A DNA stretch of 64,000 nt from Amycolatopsis sp. CA-128772 (GCF_002904295.1 NZ_PPHG01000022.1:186001-250000); one strand, 5' to 3'; shown: positions 40,568 to 49,251, numbered from the stretch's first letter. The notes: generated by a model not told the origin, from the letters alone. Translations and numbers: made by a program.

Positions 40568-41989
40568 ATGGACGACGACCGGTTCCGGCTGCTGGTGCAG
40601 GGCGTGCTGGACTACGCGATCTTCATGCTCGACCCCGAAGGTCACGTGATGAGCTGGAACGCCGGGGCGGAGCGGATCAAGGGCTACGCCGCGGACGAAA
40701 TCATCGGGCGGCACTTTTCGGTGTTCTACCCGGCCGAGGACGTGGCGGCCGGGAAACCGGCGCGGGAGCTGGAAATCGCCGTCGCCGACGGCCGGCTGGA
40801 GGACGAGGGGTGGCGGCTGCGACAGGACGGCTCCCGGTTCTGGGCCAACGTGGTGATCACCGCCCTCTACGACGAGCAGGGTGAGCTGCGCGGCTTCGGG
40901 AAGGTGACCCGTGACGTGACCGAGCGCCGTGCGGCCGAAGCGGCGTTGCGGGAGAGCGAAGAGCGCTTCCGCCTGCTCGTGCAGAGCGTCCAGGACTACG
41001 CCATCTTCATGCTGGACACCGGAGGGCACATCGCGAGCTGGAACACGGGCGCGGAGCGGATCAAGGGCTACGCCGCGGACGAGATCATCGGCCGGCACTT
41101 CTCGGTGTTCTACCCGGCCGAGGACGTGGCGGCCGGGAAACCGGCGCGGGAGCTGGAAATCGCCGTCGCCGACGGCCGGCTGGAGGACGAGGGGTGGCGG
41201 CTGCGCCAGGACGGCTCCCGGTTCTGGGCCAACGTCGTGATCACCGCGCTGTACGACGAGCACGGCCGGCTGCACGGCTTCGGCAAGGTGACCCGTGACA
41301 TGACCGAACGCCGCAACGCCGAGCAGGCGCTGCGCGAACGCCGCCGGCTGGTCGGGCACCTCGTGGAGGCCCAGGAGGTGGAGCGGCGCCGGATCGCCTG
41401 GGACGTCCACGACGAGTCGATCCAGTCCATGGTGGCCGTCGGCATGCGCCTGCAGCTGCTCGCCGCCCGGCTCCCGGACCCGCACGCGAGTGCCGTCAGC
41501 GGCCTCGACGAGTCGGTGAGCGCCGCGATCGCCCGGCTGCGCGGCCTGGTGTCCCGGCTGCGGCCGCCGGAACTCGACCGGCACGGCCTGGTCGAGGCGG
41601 TGTCGGCCTACGTCGACGACGTCGCGGGTCGCTGGGGACTGGCGCACTCGGTGCGGGACGAGCTCACCGCCGAGCCGTCGCCGGAAGCGGCGATCACGGT
41701 GTACCGGATCTGCCAGGAGGCGCTCAGCAACGTCCACCGGCACGCGCAGGCCACCCGGATCGCGGTCCGGCTGTCCACAGTGGACAACGGCACCCTGGTG
41801 CGGATCACCGACGACGGCGCCGGCACGGCCGGGGGCGACGCCGGTGAGGGCCACTTCGGGCTGGCCGAGATGCACGAACGCGCCGAAGCGGCGCACGGCT
41901 GGCTGTCGGTGGACAGCACGCCCGGCGAGGGCACGGTCGTCGAGTTCTGGCTGCCCCTGCTGCCCGACGTTCCGGAGCTCGAACCGTGA
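40568..41989 (+). CDS. Double-PAS sensor histidine kinase (NarL-type partner)
   Basis: Soluble sensor kinase (473 aa) without membrane helices. Order: PAS-1 (6-122), PAS-2 (134-250), HisKA_3 dimerisation helix with phospho-His in RRRIAWDVHDESIQSM, HATPase (about 345-465, EALSNVHRHAQATRI and GHFGLAEMHERAEAAHG). The two PAS domains are 128 codons apart and share an identical run of 71 residues, so the duplication is recent or homogenised. The stop overlaps the next gene as GTGA. Likely targets are the LuxR regulator upstream and the receiver protein downstream. Confidence 0.92.
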   Translation: MDDDRFRLLVQGVLDYAIFMLDPEGHVMSWNAGAERIKGYAADEIIGRHFSVFYPAEDVAAGKPARELEIAVADGRLEDEGWRLRQDGSRFWANVVITALYDEQGELRGFGKVTRDVTERRAAEAALRESEERFRLLVQSVQDYAIFMLDTGGHIASWNTGAERIKGYAADEIIGRHFSVFYPAEDVAAGKPARELEIAVADGRLEDEGWRLRQDGSRFWANVVITALYDEHGRLHGFGKVTRDMTERRNAEQALRERRRLVGHLVEAQEVERRRIAWDVHDESIQSMVAVGMRLQLLAARLPDPHASAVSGLDESVSAAIARLRGLVSRLRPPELDRHGLVEAVSAYVDDVAGRWGLAHSVRDELTAEPSPEAAITVYRICQEALSNVHRHAQATRIAVRLSTVDNGTLVRITDDGAGTAGGDAGEGHFGLAEMHERAEAAHGWLSVDSTPGEGTVVEFWLPLLPDVPELEP

Positions 41990-42366
41990 CCGAACTGCGG
42001 GTGCTGATCTCCGACGACGACGTGATGATCCGCGACGTCCTGCGGGAGGTGCTGGACTCCGAGGCCGACATCGCCGTGGTCGCGGTGGCCGGCGACGCCG
42101 ACGAAGCGATCCGGCTCGCCGAACGGCACCGGCCCGCGGTCGCCGTCCTCGACGTCCGGATGCCGGGCGGTGGCGGGGCGCGGGCGGCCCGCGAGATCGC
42201 CCGGTGCAGCCCGGGCACCGCGATCCTGGCCTTTTCCGCCTACGCCGACCGCGCTTCGATCGCCGGGCTCGCCGCGGCCGGCGTCACCGAGTACCTGGTG
42301 AAGGGCGCGCCCAACACGGAGATCGTGGACGCCGTGCGGCGGCTGGGCCGTCAGGCGCCCGGGTGA
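41986..42366 (+). CDS. Receiver-only response regulator
   Basis: CheY-like receiver (126 aa) with no output domain. Acidic residues lie in VLISDDDVMIRDVL, the phospho-acceptor Asp in VAVLDVRMPGGGG, and the Lys in YLVKGAPN. GTG 41986 overlaps the kinase stop (GTGA), so kinase and receiver are made together. Single receivers act as phosphate sinks or by protein-protein contact; here an effect on the nearby HATPase or STAS protein is possible. Confidence 0.9.
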   Translation: MTELRVLISDDDVMIRDVLREVLDSEADIAVVAVAGDADEAIRLAERHRPAVAVLDVRMPGGGGARAAREIARCSPGTAILAFSAYADRASIAGLAAAGVTEYLVKGAPNTEIVDAVRRLGRQAPG

Positions 42367-42370
42367 GCGG

Positions 42371-42763
42371 TCACCGGACCGGCCGGACGTTCACGGCGCT
42401 GTCGAGGTCGGTCGGGATCAGCGTGAACAGCCGCCGGACCGCGCGGGACCGCCCGGCCTCCACCGTGAGGTGCGCGCCGGCGGCGTCGGCGAGCAGCCGG
42501 GCCCGCAGCAGCGAGTTCAGCCCGGCGACGGAGAAGAACGTGACGCCGGAGAGGTCGATGACGAGCTCGTCGAGCCGGCCGGGGACCCGGGCCTGCAGGA
42601 CCTCGTCGAGGCGGCGGGCGGTGCCGAGGTCGATTTCCCCGGTCACCTCGGCGACGACGGTGCCGGGCTCGGGCTCGTGGACGCGAAGCGACATCTGGTC
42701 GCCGGCGTGCAGCCAGCCGGCGGCGGAAAGCAGCTGGCCGGCCGGGCGGGGTTGAGGAACCAT
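42371..42763 (-). CDS. STAS-domain anti-sigma factor antagonist
   Basis: SpoIIAA/RsbV-like protein (130 aa). The STAS core reads VVAEVTGEIDLGTARRLDEVL, then LDELVIDLSGVTFFSVAGLNSLL, with the phosphorylatable Ser in FFSVAGLN. ATG 42763 is chosen for AAAGGG upstream; an internal ATG at 42694 is also possible. It is convergent with the receiver gene, 4 bases apart. In partner-switching, the unphosphorylated form binds the anti-sigma HATPase and frees sigma. Confidence 0.85.
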   Translation of the reverse strand: MVPQPRPAGQLLSAAGWLHAGDQMSLRVHEPEPGTVVAEVTGEIDLGTARRLDEVLQARVPGRLDELVIDLSGVTFFSVAGLNSLLRARLLADAAGAHLTVEAGRSRAVRRLFTLIPTDLDSAVNVRPVR

Positions 42764-42893
42764 CGCGGCACACCCTTTCGTCGGCAGGGGGGCGGGCCGG
42801 ACGTTGCGGGACGGACGGGAGCACAAGGCAGCCTGCCGGCCCGGGCGCGGAACGTCCGGCAGCGGCTGACGGCTCAACCGTGAGCCCTCAGCA

Positions 42894-42909
42894 TAGTGCA
42901 TCTGCACTA
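42894..42909. promoter_or_regulatory. Inverted repeat TAGTGCA-TC-TGCACTA upstream of STAS gene
   Basis: Perfect 7-bp arms with a 2-bp centre, 131 bases before the STAS start and 87 bases before the divergent DUF4326 gene. In the STAS direction it overlaps a -10 candidate, TATGCT (42889-42894). A likely operator of unknown regulator. Confidence 0.45.
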
Positions 42910-42995
42910 GGTGAACCACCCCGCGTAGCCGTGGACCAGCCGGGTGGCGGATTGCGCGGTGCCGGAGCTACGTTGCGGACCGCGAAGGAGGCGCC

Positions 42996-43304
42996 ATGCC
43001 GGCCACCGTCGTCAACCTGAAGGGGCACCGGGACGACCCCGCGTACGCCGATGTCGTGTACGTCGGGCGGGCCATGCACCGCGGGGGCCGGCACCTCGCC
43101 GGGTCGAGACTCGCCAGCCCCTTCCGGCCGGGTCCGGACGGCTCGCGGGAAGAAGTCGTCGCCCGGTACCGGGAATACCTGCTCGCCCGGCCGGACCTGC
43201 TCGCCCTCCTGCCGGAGCTGCGCGGCCGCCGGCTCGGGTGCTGGTGCGTGCCCGAACCGTGCCACGCCCAGGTCGTCGCCGAACGGGCGGATCACGCCCC
43301 GTAA
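42996..43304 (+). CDS. DUF4326 protein
   Basis: Small soluble protein (102 aa) fitting DUF4326: VVNLKGHRDDPAYADVVYVG near the start, SPFRPG, a basic helix REEVVARYREYLLARPDLL, then LRGRRLGCWCVPEPCHAQVV with a Cys-His cluster (CWC..P.CH) that probably binds metal. Members are often carried by phages and plasmids; function unknown. A ribosome site, GAAGGAGG, lies 6 bases upstream of the ATG. Confidence 0.85.
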   Translation: MPATVVNLKGHRDDPAYADVVYVGRAMHRGGRHLAGSRLASPFRPGPDGSREEVVARYREYLLARPDLLALLPELRGRRLGCWCVPEPCHAQVVAERADHAP

Positions 43305-43325
43305 CGAAACGCACCGCTGTGACAA

Positions 43326-43362
43326 GCGAGGCTTCGCCTCGCGCCGGGGGCTTCGCCACCCG
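43326..43362. repeat. REP-like double hairpin
   Basis: Two adjacent hairpins: GCGAGGC-TTC-GCCTCGC (43326-43342) and CCGGGGGC-TTC-GCCACCCGG (43343-43362, one bulged base). The second resembles the hairpin at 21757-21787. Located between the DUF4326 and membrane-protein genes; it may be a dispersed intergenic repeat or a terminator. Confidence 0.5.
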
Positions 43363-43410
43363 GACCCCGAAGAGCGGTAACGAGTAACCTTTCACAGGGG
43401 GGTGGTTGAT

Positions 43411-44058
43411 GTGCGCGCGCGCCGGTTGGGCGGCTTCGACCAGGCCGAGCTGCCCGAGGCCCACCGGATCCGGTGGTGGTTCGCGGCGGTGACGGCCGGG
43501 CTCGTCGCGGCGGCCTTCGCCGTCGTGCCCTACCTGCCGTTCTTCCAGGACCTGGCCTTCGTGAAGGACCCGAAGGTCAGCAGCGTCATCACCTGGACCG
43601 TGCTGCAGACGTCCGTCGTCATCATCTCCGCGGTGCTGACGCTGTACTTCGTCGGCAAGGCGCGCCTGGAAACCGCGGCCTACCGGGCCAACCAGATCGA
43701 CATCCGGGTGTTCGTCGACGAACGGCCCGAAAGCAGCCACGACCGCGAAATCGACTCCGCCGTCGAGCTGACCGCCACCTTCAAGCGGTTCCTCAACGAC
43801 TCGCGCCTCTACACCCCGACCCCGGTTCCCGGCGCCGGGAGCTCGTACGACTTCATCCAGATCGTCGAGCACGCCGGCGACTCCACGGACGGCTGGTGGA
43901 AGGCGGCGACCAAGCTGATCCGGCTCGCCCAGCCGCCCGCCGCGTTCACCGTCACCGGGACCGTCCGGCCCGGCAACACCGCCGGGCGCTACCAGCTCAT
44001 CCTCGAACTCGTCCGCGTCCCGCGGTTCGCGGCCAGCCCGCTCGTGATCGAGGACTAG
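43411..44058 (+). CDS. Two-helix membrane protein, N-terminal half of a split reading frame
   Basis: Not assigned to a known family. The 215-residue product has two hydrophobic helices (about residues 23-45 and 58-82), then a soluble part with ETAAYRANQIDIRVFVDERP and QLILELVRVPRF. GTG 43411 is chosen over 43402 because AGGGGGG then has a normal spacing of 8 bases. The TAG at 44056-44058 is in frame with the next long ORF, with only four sense codons (N-W-P-R) between. The two ORFs may be one 857-codon gene interrupted by an amber codon. Confidence 0.6.
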   Translation: MRARRLGGFDQAELPEAHRIRWWFAAVTAGLVAAAFAVVPYLPFFQDLAFVKDPKVSSVITWTVLQTSVVIISAVLTLYFVGKARLETAAYRANQIDIRVFVDERPESSHDREIDSAVELTATFKRFLNDSRLYTPTPVPGAGSSYDFIQIVEHAGDSTDGWWKAATKLIRLAQPPAAFTVTGTVRPGNTAGRYQLILELVRVPRFAASPLVIED

Positions 44059-44070
44059 AACTGGCCGCGC

Positions 44071-45981
44071 GTGCTGCACCGCGCGGCCAACGCCGTGGCC
44101 GCGCTGGTCATCCCGCGCAGCGCCTACGTCCGCACGAACATCCACTGGGCCGCCTGGCGCGGGGCGAAGATCCCGTACGAGCTGTTCGACGCCTACCAGC
44201 GCGCCAACCACTTCATCACCTACCGCCGCTACGACGAAGCGCTGGCCGAGTACTACCGGGCGGTCAGCCTCGACCCGGCGAACGTCTACATCCGGCTCGA
44301 GATCGCCGCCCTGCAGGAACAGCTCGACCTGCACCTGGACGCGCTCGCCACCTACGACGACGTGATCACCGTGTGCAGCCGCGGCCACCCGGACCTGGCC
44401 CGCTGGTGGATCGGCCCCGACTTCGCGCGCCAGCCCCGCCGCGACGCCCGCGGCCGCGAGGTCGCCCTGCTCATCGCCCGCTACCGGCACGCGCTCGTGC
44501 TCGGCCACGGCGACTCGGTGGCCGGTTCCTGGTGGGTGCGGCGCACGAGCGCGGGCGTCCCCGGCGACGCGCGGGCGCAGCGCCGCGCCGAACTGCGGGC
44601 CGCGGTGGAGCTGCGGTTCCGCCGGTACGTCGACCTCGACGTCCGGACGCGCCCGGAGGCGATCCCGCGCGAGCAGCGGCTCGAACTGCACCGGCGCGTC
44701 CTGCGGGTGCCGGTGGAGGAACTGCTCGTCCACCAGGCGACCCCGGCGCAGCTGGCCGAGTACAACCAGCGCGCCGCGGAGATGCGGTCGTACTTCTGCG
44801 CGCTGTCGCAGTACGAGATCGAACGGCTCGTCGAGGACTACCGCCGGTTCGGCCGGCGCTGGCGGCGCAGCTGGCGGCAGCTGACCAACCGCGCCCTCGA
44901 CCTGTCCCTGGTCTGGACGGTGCTGCGGCGTGCGATGGCCGACGTCGAGCCGGAAACCGGCGCCGTCCCCGAGCCCCGGCCGGCCTACCCGGGCAGCCGG
45001 GTGCGGCTGGCCGACGTCTGCCCCGACCGCAGCTGGCCACCGGACCCGCGGGCGCTGGACGACACGGTCGAAGCCGCCGGGCCCCGCCGGTCGTGGGAGG
45101 AGTGCTACAACGCGGCCAGCGTGTACGCCGTCGCGATGCTCGAAGTCGGCCCGCGCGGCGAACGCGACCTGCGCAACCGCGCCCGCAACCCGCGGCTCGA
45201 AGGCGACGCGCGCGACGAGGTGGCCCGCCGCGCGGTCCGCGAGCTCTACCACGCCGCGACGATCAGCCACAGCGGCCGGCTGCCCGAGCGCCGCTCCTGG
45301 GTGATGGGGGAGGACCCCGACCTCGCCGCCCTGCGCGGCCACGAGCTGTTCCGCGTCTTCGAAATGGTGACGTTCTCCCCGGACCGCGCGGCCCCGCTGC
45401 GTCCGCAGCGCGCCCACGTCTGGGAGCAGGTCAGCTACGTCCGGCGGCTCGTCGCCGAGATCGCGGGCTGCCGGGCGCACTTCTGGCGCGTCCGCGCGCT
45501 CGACACCGGGCCGCCCCCGGACAGCCGCACGCTCGACCGCTGGCGCTCGGCCGACCGCGACGCCTGGCGCAAGCTCGCGCAGCTGGCGGCCGGAAAACAG
45601 GACTGGTACACGCGCTACCAGGCGATCTGCGCGTTCCGCGAATGGTCGGCCGAGTCCGGCTACCCGGGTTCGATCTCCGGATTCCCGTTGTACTGCGAGG
45701 AAAGCCTGCACGCCCAGCTGCGTGGCGCGGCGGGCTCGCGCGCGAAAACGGGCTTCGACGCGAACATCGTGGTCCGCGAGTACGTGCGTCTCTGCGACCG
45801 CCGCCTGGACTACCTGGTCGCCGACGTGGCCGAAATCGAGCAGCTCCCGGTACGGGCCGACGACTTCCCGGCCCGCAGCGAACTGTGGGCGGCGCTGTGT
45901 TCGTGGTTCGACGACGACATCGCCGACGGCTCATCCGCCGACGAGCGCCGGGAACGGTTCCGCAAGCTGGCCCGGCCGTGA
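44071..45981 (+). CDS. TPR-containing protein, C-terminal half of a split reading frame
   Basis: Soluble, Arg-rich helical protein (636 aa) without a recognised enzyme domain. Near the start RRYDEALAEYYRAVSLDPAN, followed by a second helix pair, is a TPR-like unit. The rest is charged helices with no catalytic motif that I recognise. GTG 44071 lacks a properly spaced ribosome site; the nearest GAGGA is 16 bases away, inside the previous ORF. The frame is the same as the membrane-protein ORF before it, separated by one TAG. Either a coupled second gene or the remainder of an interrupted gene. Confidence 0.6.
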   Translation: MLHRAANAVAALVIPRSAYVRTNIHWAAWRGAKIPYELFDAYQRANHFITYRRYDEALAEYYRAVSLDPANVYIRLEIAALQEQLDLHLDALATYDDVITVCSRGHPDLARWWIGPDFARQPRRDARGREVALLIARYRHALVLGHGDSVAGSWWVRRTSAGVPGDARAQRRAELRAAVELRFRRYVDLDVRTRPEAIPREQRLELHRRVLRVPVEELLVHQATPAQLAEYNQRAAEMRSYFCALSQYEIERLVEDYRRFGRRWRRSWRQLTNRALDLSLVWTVLRRAMADVEPETGAVPEPRPAYPGSRVRLADVCPDRSWPPDPRALDDTVEAAGPRRSWEECYNAASVYAVAMLEVGPRGERDLRNRARNPRLEGDARDEVARRAVRELYHAATISHSGRLPERRSWVMGEDPDLAALRGHELFRVFEMVTFSPDRAAPLRPQRAHVWEQVSYVRRLVAEIAGCRAHFWRVRALDTGPPPDSRTLDRWRSADRDAWRKLAQLAAGKQDWYTRYQAICAFREWSAESGYPGSISGFPLYCEESLHAQLRGAAGSRAKTGFDANIVVREYVRLCDRRLDYLVADVAEIEQLPVRADDFPARSELWAALCSWFDDDIADGSSADERRERFRKLARP

Positions 45982-45982
45982 G

Positions 45983-47428
45983 CTAGGCCGGCCGCGTGTA
46001 GCGGTGCTTCACGCCCACCGGGAAGTACTCCGGATCACCGGCCGGGCGCAGGACGACGTCGGGCAGCTGCCGCTCCGGCGGGACGTAGTGCGCGAACTCG
46101 CTGTTGAGCCGCACCAGCTCCGCGCGGACGGCCGCCGCGATGCGGCCCGCGTCGGCGGTCGCGCCCGGTGCCGTTTCGACGGTGATCCGCAGCCGCCGGT
46201 CGCGGTCGGCGTCCTCGATCGCCTCGATGACGAACTTGCCGGTCACCGTGTCGCTGATGCCCGGCTGTTCCAGGCCGACGGTGACGTTCTCCGGGTAGAC
46301 GTTCGCGCCGAAGAACGACACCGTGAACAGCGACCGGCCGAACACGTACACGAACGGCAGTTCCGGGCCGGGCGGCGGCGTGAAGCCGTGGCGGGCGCAG
46401 AAGGCGAGCAGCTCGGCGTGCGGCAGGACCCCGCCGTCGTCGGCGATGTGGTAGCGGATCAGCGGGATGCCGCCGTCCCCGGTGAAGACGAGCGTGCCCT
46501 CGTGCACCTCGAAGAAGCGGCTCGCCGGGTCGTACTGGACCAGCGTCGGCAGCCGCGCGTCGCCGAACACCTCCCGCGCCAGGTCCGGGCGGCCGGCCAG
46601 GAACCGGCGGATGCCCGCCGACACCGGGGTTTCGGTGCCGAGCACGCCCGCGTCGGCCGTGCCGTACAGCGACGCGATGTCGCGGACCGGGTCGGCGATC
46701 CCGGCGCGCCCGGCCACCAGGTCGCGCCACTGCTCGCTGAACACCTCGCCCGCCAGCACCAGCTTGATCGCGTACGCCGGCCAGTCGACGCCCCCGGCGA
46801 GCCCGGTGTCGACGACGTCCTTGACGAACGGCGGGTAGCCGAGCAGCACGACCTGGTCGAAGTGCGGCGCGAGCTCGGGCAGCACGCGCAGGATCTCCGC
46901 CTTGTTGTTGCCCGGCGCCACGACGGTGATCGGGCACCCCTTGGCGGCGAGGTGGCGCACGCACGCGGTGGTGAACAGCCCGCCCACCCAGGTCCCGAGC
47001 GGGAAGCAGACGACGGCGAGCGTGCTGCGCCGGTCGGCCGCGAAGGCGTCCACGAGCACCTGCTCGAACCGCCGTGCGACGTGCAGTTCGTCCTCGAGCG
47101 CCCGGGGCCAGACGGTGGGTCGCCCGCTGGAGCCGGAGGAGACGGCGATCATGTCGTTCCCGGCGAAGGTGCCGCCGCGGCACCGCTCGGGCAGCGGGTA
47201 CTTGTGGTGGTACCCGGCCTTGTCGGTGCGCGGCAGCTGCCGGAAGGCGGCCATCGTGGTGACGCTGCCCGGCTCGATCCCGTGCTCCCGGAGGAACTTC
47301 CGGTACGCCGGAACGGTTTCCGCGGTGCGGTGGAAGAGGTCGAGGACGTGGTTCCCCGGCGGCGGTTCCGGGGCCCCGAAGAAGGTGTCGAACGCCTGCC
47401 GCACGCGGGTCTGCCGGCCGAGGTCCAT
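45983..47428 (-). CDS. PaaK-like AMP-forming CoA ligase / adenylating enzyme
   Basis: Adenylate-forming enzyme of the phenylacetate-CoA ligase family (481 aa). The phosphate-binding loop reads IAVSSGSSGRPT, the central motif SLYGTADAGVLGTE replaces the usual YGxTE, and TGDGGIPLIRYHIAD is the ribose-binding Asp region. A C-terminal AMP-binding tail domain with ENVTVGLEQPG follows. ATG 47428 fits the start of the family. It shares a 28-base divergent gap with a MarR regulator that probably controls it. Substrate likely an aromatic or other carboxylic acid. Confidence 0.82.
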   Translation of the reverse strand: MDLGRQTRVRQAFDTFFGAPEPPPGNHVLDLFHRTAETVPAYRKFLREHGIEPGSVTTMAAFRQLPRTDKAGYHHKYPLPERCRGGTFAGNDMIAVSSGSSGRPTVWPRALEDELHVARRFEQVLVDAFAADRRSTLAVVCFPLGTWVGGLFTTACVRHLAAKGCPITVVAPGNNKAEILRVLPELAPHFDQVVLLGYPPFVKDVVDTGLAGGVDWPAYAIKLVLAGEVFSEQWRDLVAGRAGIADPVRDIASLYGTADAGVLGTETPVSAGIRRFLAGRPDLAREVFGDARLPTLVQYDPASRFFEVHEGTLVFTGDGGIPLIRYHIADDGGVLPHAELLAFCARHGFTPPPGPELPFVYVFGRSLFTVSFFGANVYPENVTVGLEQPGISDTVTGKFVIEAIEDADRDRRLRITVETAPGATADAGRIAAAVRAELVRLNSEFAHYVPPERQLPDVVLRPAGDPEYFPVGVKHRYTRPA

Positions 47429-47456
47429 GATCGGAGCATAGCGGCCGGTCCGTGTC

Positions 47457-47945
47457 ATGATGGGCGCCGTGAGCACCCCCGCCCAGGAGCAGCCCGCCGG
47501 CGCGCCGTTGACCCTCTACCTGGTCAAACGGCTCGAACTGGTGATCAGGGCCCTGCTCGACGACGCCCTGCGGCCGCTGGGGCTCACGACGCTGCAGTAC
47601 ACGGCCCTGACGGTCCTCGAAGCCAGCGGCGCGCTGTCGTCGGCCCAGCTGGCCCGCCGGTCGTTCCTGCGCCCGCAGACGATGCACGAAATGGTCCTGA
47701 CGCTGGAAAAGCGCGGGCTGATCGCGCGAACCCCGAAGCCGGGCAACAAGCGCGTCCTGCTGGCCGGCCTCACCACCGCGGGCCGCGACCTCCTGGCCGG
47801 CTGCGCCCCGGCGGTGGCGGAGCTGGAGCACGCGCTCCTGGCGGAGATGAGCCCGGGCCAGCGCGCCACGTTCCGCGAGGGCCTGCAGCACGGCGTCACG
47901 GCGCTGGGCACGCTTTCGGGTCAACGCCGGGCCCAGGAAGCCTGA
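47457..47945 (+). CDS. MarR-family regulator
   Basis: Winged-helix regulator (162 aa). Helical dimer arms flank a wHTH: SSAQLARRSFLRPQTMHEMV is the recognition region and RTPKPGNKRVLLAGLTTAGR the wing. The start is ambiguous: ATG 47457, ATG 47460 or GTG 47469. Divergent from the PaaK-like ligase with 28 bases between starts, so it probably represses the ligase in response to an aromatic acid. Confidence 0.87.
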   Translation: MMGAVSTPAQEQPAGAPLTLYLVKRLELVIRALLDDALRPLGLTTLQYTALTVLEASGALSSAQLARRSFLRPQTMHEMVLTLEKRGLIARTPKPGNKRVLLAGLTTAGRDLLAGCAPAVAELEHALLAEMSPGQRATFREGLQHGVTALGTLSGQRRAQEA

Positions 47946-48126
47946 CGACGGCGCGGAAACCCGCAACCGGCCGAGCGTTCTCACCCGACTGGCGGCTTGA
48001 GTGGGGGGTGTGCGGTCGGCACCGCTAGGCCGGACGAGTGGAAGCGCCGAGCGGCCCGTAGCAGGGGTGTCACCGGCGACGTTGAGGGGTAAGACCCAGT
48101 CCCGCACCCTGTGGAGGTTCACCGAA

Positions 48127-49251
48127 GTGTCCAGGACCGGCAACCCGGGCGACACAGCTGTCGCCATCAGGCGGTTGCTGGTGTTGGCGGGAGCGGTGGC
48201 GGGGTTGTGGTTGGTGTGGTGGCTGTGCTCGGGTGCAGCGGAGGCGGCGCCGCGGGTGCCGGACCCGGTGGGCGGGTCGGTTTCGGCGCGGAGTTCCTGG
48301 CCGGTGGATGTACTGCCGACCGCGGCTGAGCGCAGCTCGCGAACGGTTGCTGCGGCGGCTGAGCCGGTGGCTCGCGTAGTGGGGGCTGTGGTGTCGCCTG
48401 CGGCGAAGAGTGTCGCCGCGGCGGCTGAGCCGGTGGCTCGCGGAGTGGGGGCTGTTGTGGCGCCTGCAGCCGGCAGGGTTGGGGCGCCTGTCGCCCGGGC
48501 TGCCGGTGCGATCGTGGAGCCGGTGGCGGGCGCGGCCGGCGCTGCTGTGGCGCCCGTGGCGAAGAGCGTCCTCAAGCCACAAGCGCGCACCCTCGGGGGC
48601 GCCCTCTCGCCCGTGACCGGGAGCGTCGGTGCCGTCGTCAAGGCCGTCGGGCCCGCGGTTTCGCCCGTTGTCGGGGGCGTCGGTGTCCTTGCGCGGCCAC
48701 TCTCGCCAGTGGTTCAAGCCGTGGTTTCACCCCTCGTCGAGAGCGTCGCCGCGGTTGTCGAACCGGTGCTGGGTGCCGCCGATCCGATTCTCTCGCCCGT
48801 CACCCGGCCGGTGGCCGCCCCCGTGCTTCGCACCCCTTCTCCCGCGCTGACCAGCGCCGCCGCCGCCGTCGGGCAGACCGTCTTCGCCCACGCTTTCCAG
48901 GTCGCCGGCCCGCCCGTGACCGGCTCCGCCGGCGAGGCCCCGGGCCCACCCGGCCCCGCCGCAGCGATCAACCCGGCGCCGAGCCGGCCGGGCCGTGCCT
49001 GTGCCGCCGCCGTCACCCCGCACCGAAGTGGCTCAGCGGCCGCACTCCAGCACCACCGCGATACCCCCGGCCACACCCCGGCGCCGGGGCACCCTGCGCC
49101 GAGCGATGTGGTTTCCGGGGCCGATTTCACGAATTCGGCCGTTTTCCCGGCCGCCGGTCGGGGAATTCCCCGGTTCCAGGCGGCCCGGTGGCCGCACGGG
49201 GACTTCTTGCCGCTGTGGCGGCCGTGCAAACCGGGTACCGGCCCCGGCTAG
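48127..49251 (+). CDS. Low-complexity exported or membrane-anchored Ala/Val/Pro-rich protein
   Basis: Function unknown (374 aa). One N-terminal hydrophobic segment (LLVLAGAVAGLWLVWWLC) is followed by a long region of imperfect repeats, of the form EPVARxVGAVVxPAAxxV, and a Pro/His/Ser-rich tail. A 66-bp unit is duplicated in tandem at 48352-48483. GGAGG lies 9 bases before GTG 48127. Codon use is less GC3-biased than the neighbours (many GCT and GTT in the first third). It may be a wall-spanning protein; no domain was recognised. Confidence 0.6.
   Translation: MSRTGNPGDTAVAIRRLLVLAGAVAGLWLVWWLCSGAAEAAPRVPDPVGGSVSARSSWPVDVLPTAAERSSRTVAAAAEPVARVVGAVVSPAAKSVAAAAEPVARGVGAVVAPAAGRVGAPVARAAGAIVEPVAGAAGAAVAPVAKSVLKPQARTLGGALSPVTGSVGAVVKAVGPAVSPVVGGVGVLARPLSPVVQAVVSPLVESVAAVVEPVLGAADPILSPVTRPVAAPVLRTPSPALTSAAAAVGQTVFAHAFQVAGPPVTGSAGEAPGPPGPAAAINPAPSRPGRACAAAVTPHRSGSAAALQHHRDTPGHTPAPGHPAPSDVVSGADFTNSAVFPAAGRGIPRFQAARWPHGDFLPLWRPCKPGTGPG
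48352..48483 (+). repeat. 66-bp tandem repeat inside the low-complexity protein gene
   Basis: Two adjacent units (48352-48417 and 48418-48483) that begin GCGGCGGCTGAGCCGGTGG, giving two 22-residue AAAEPVAR-type repeats with a few differences. Confidence 0.8.

Noticed and set aside
43012..45711. Long minus-strand ORF opposite the split TPR gene
   Set aside because: Composition is the typical Arg/Val/Asp-rich antisense pattern with no domain, although the plus-strand gene is itself of unknown function.
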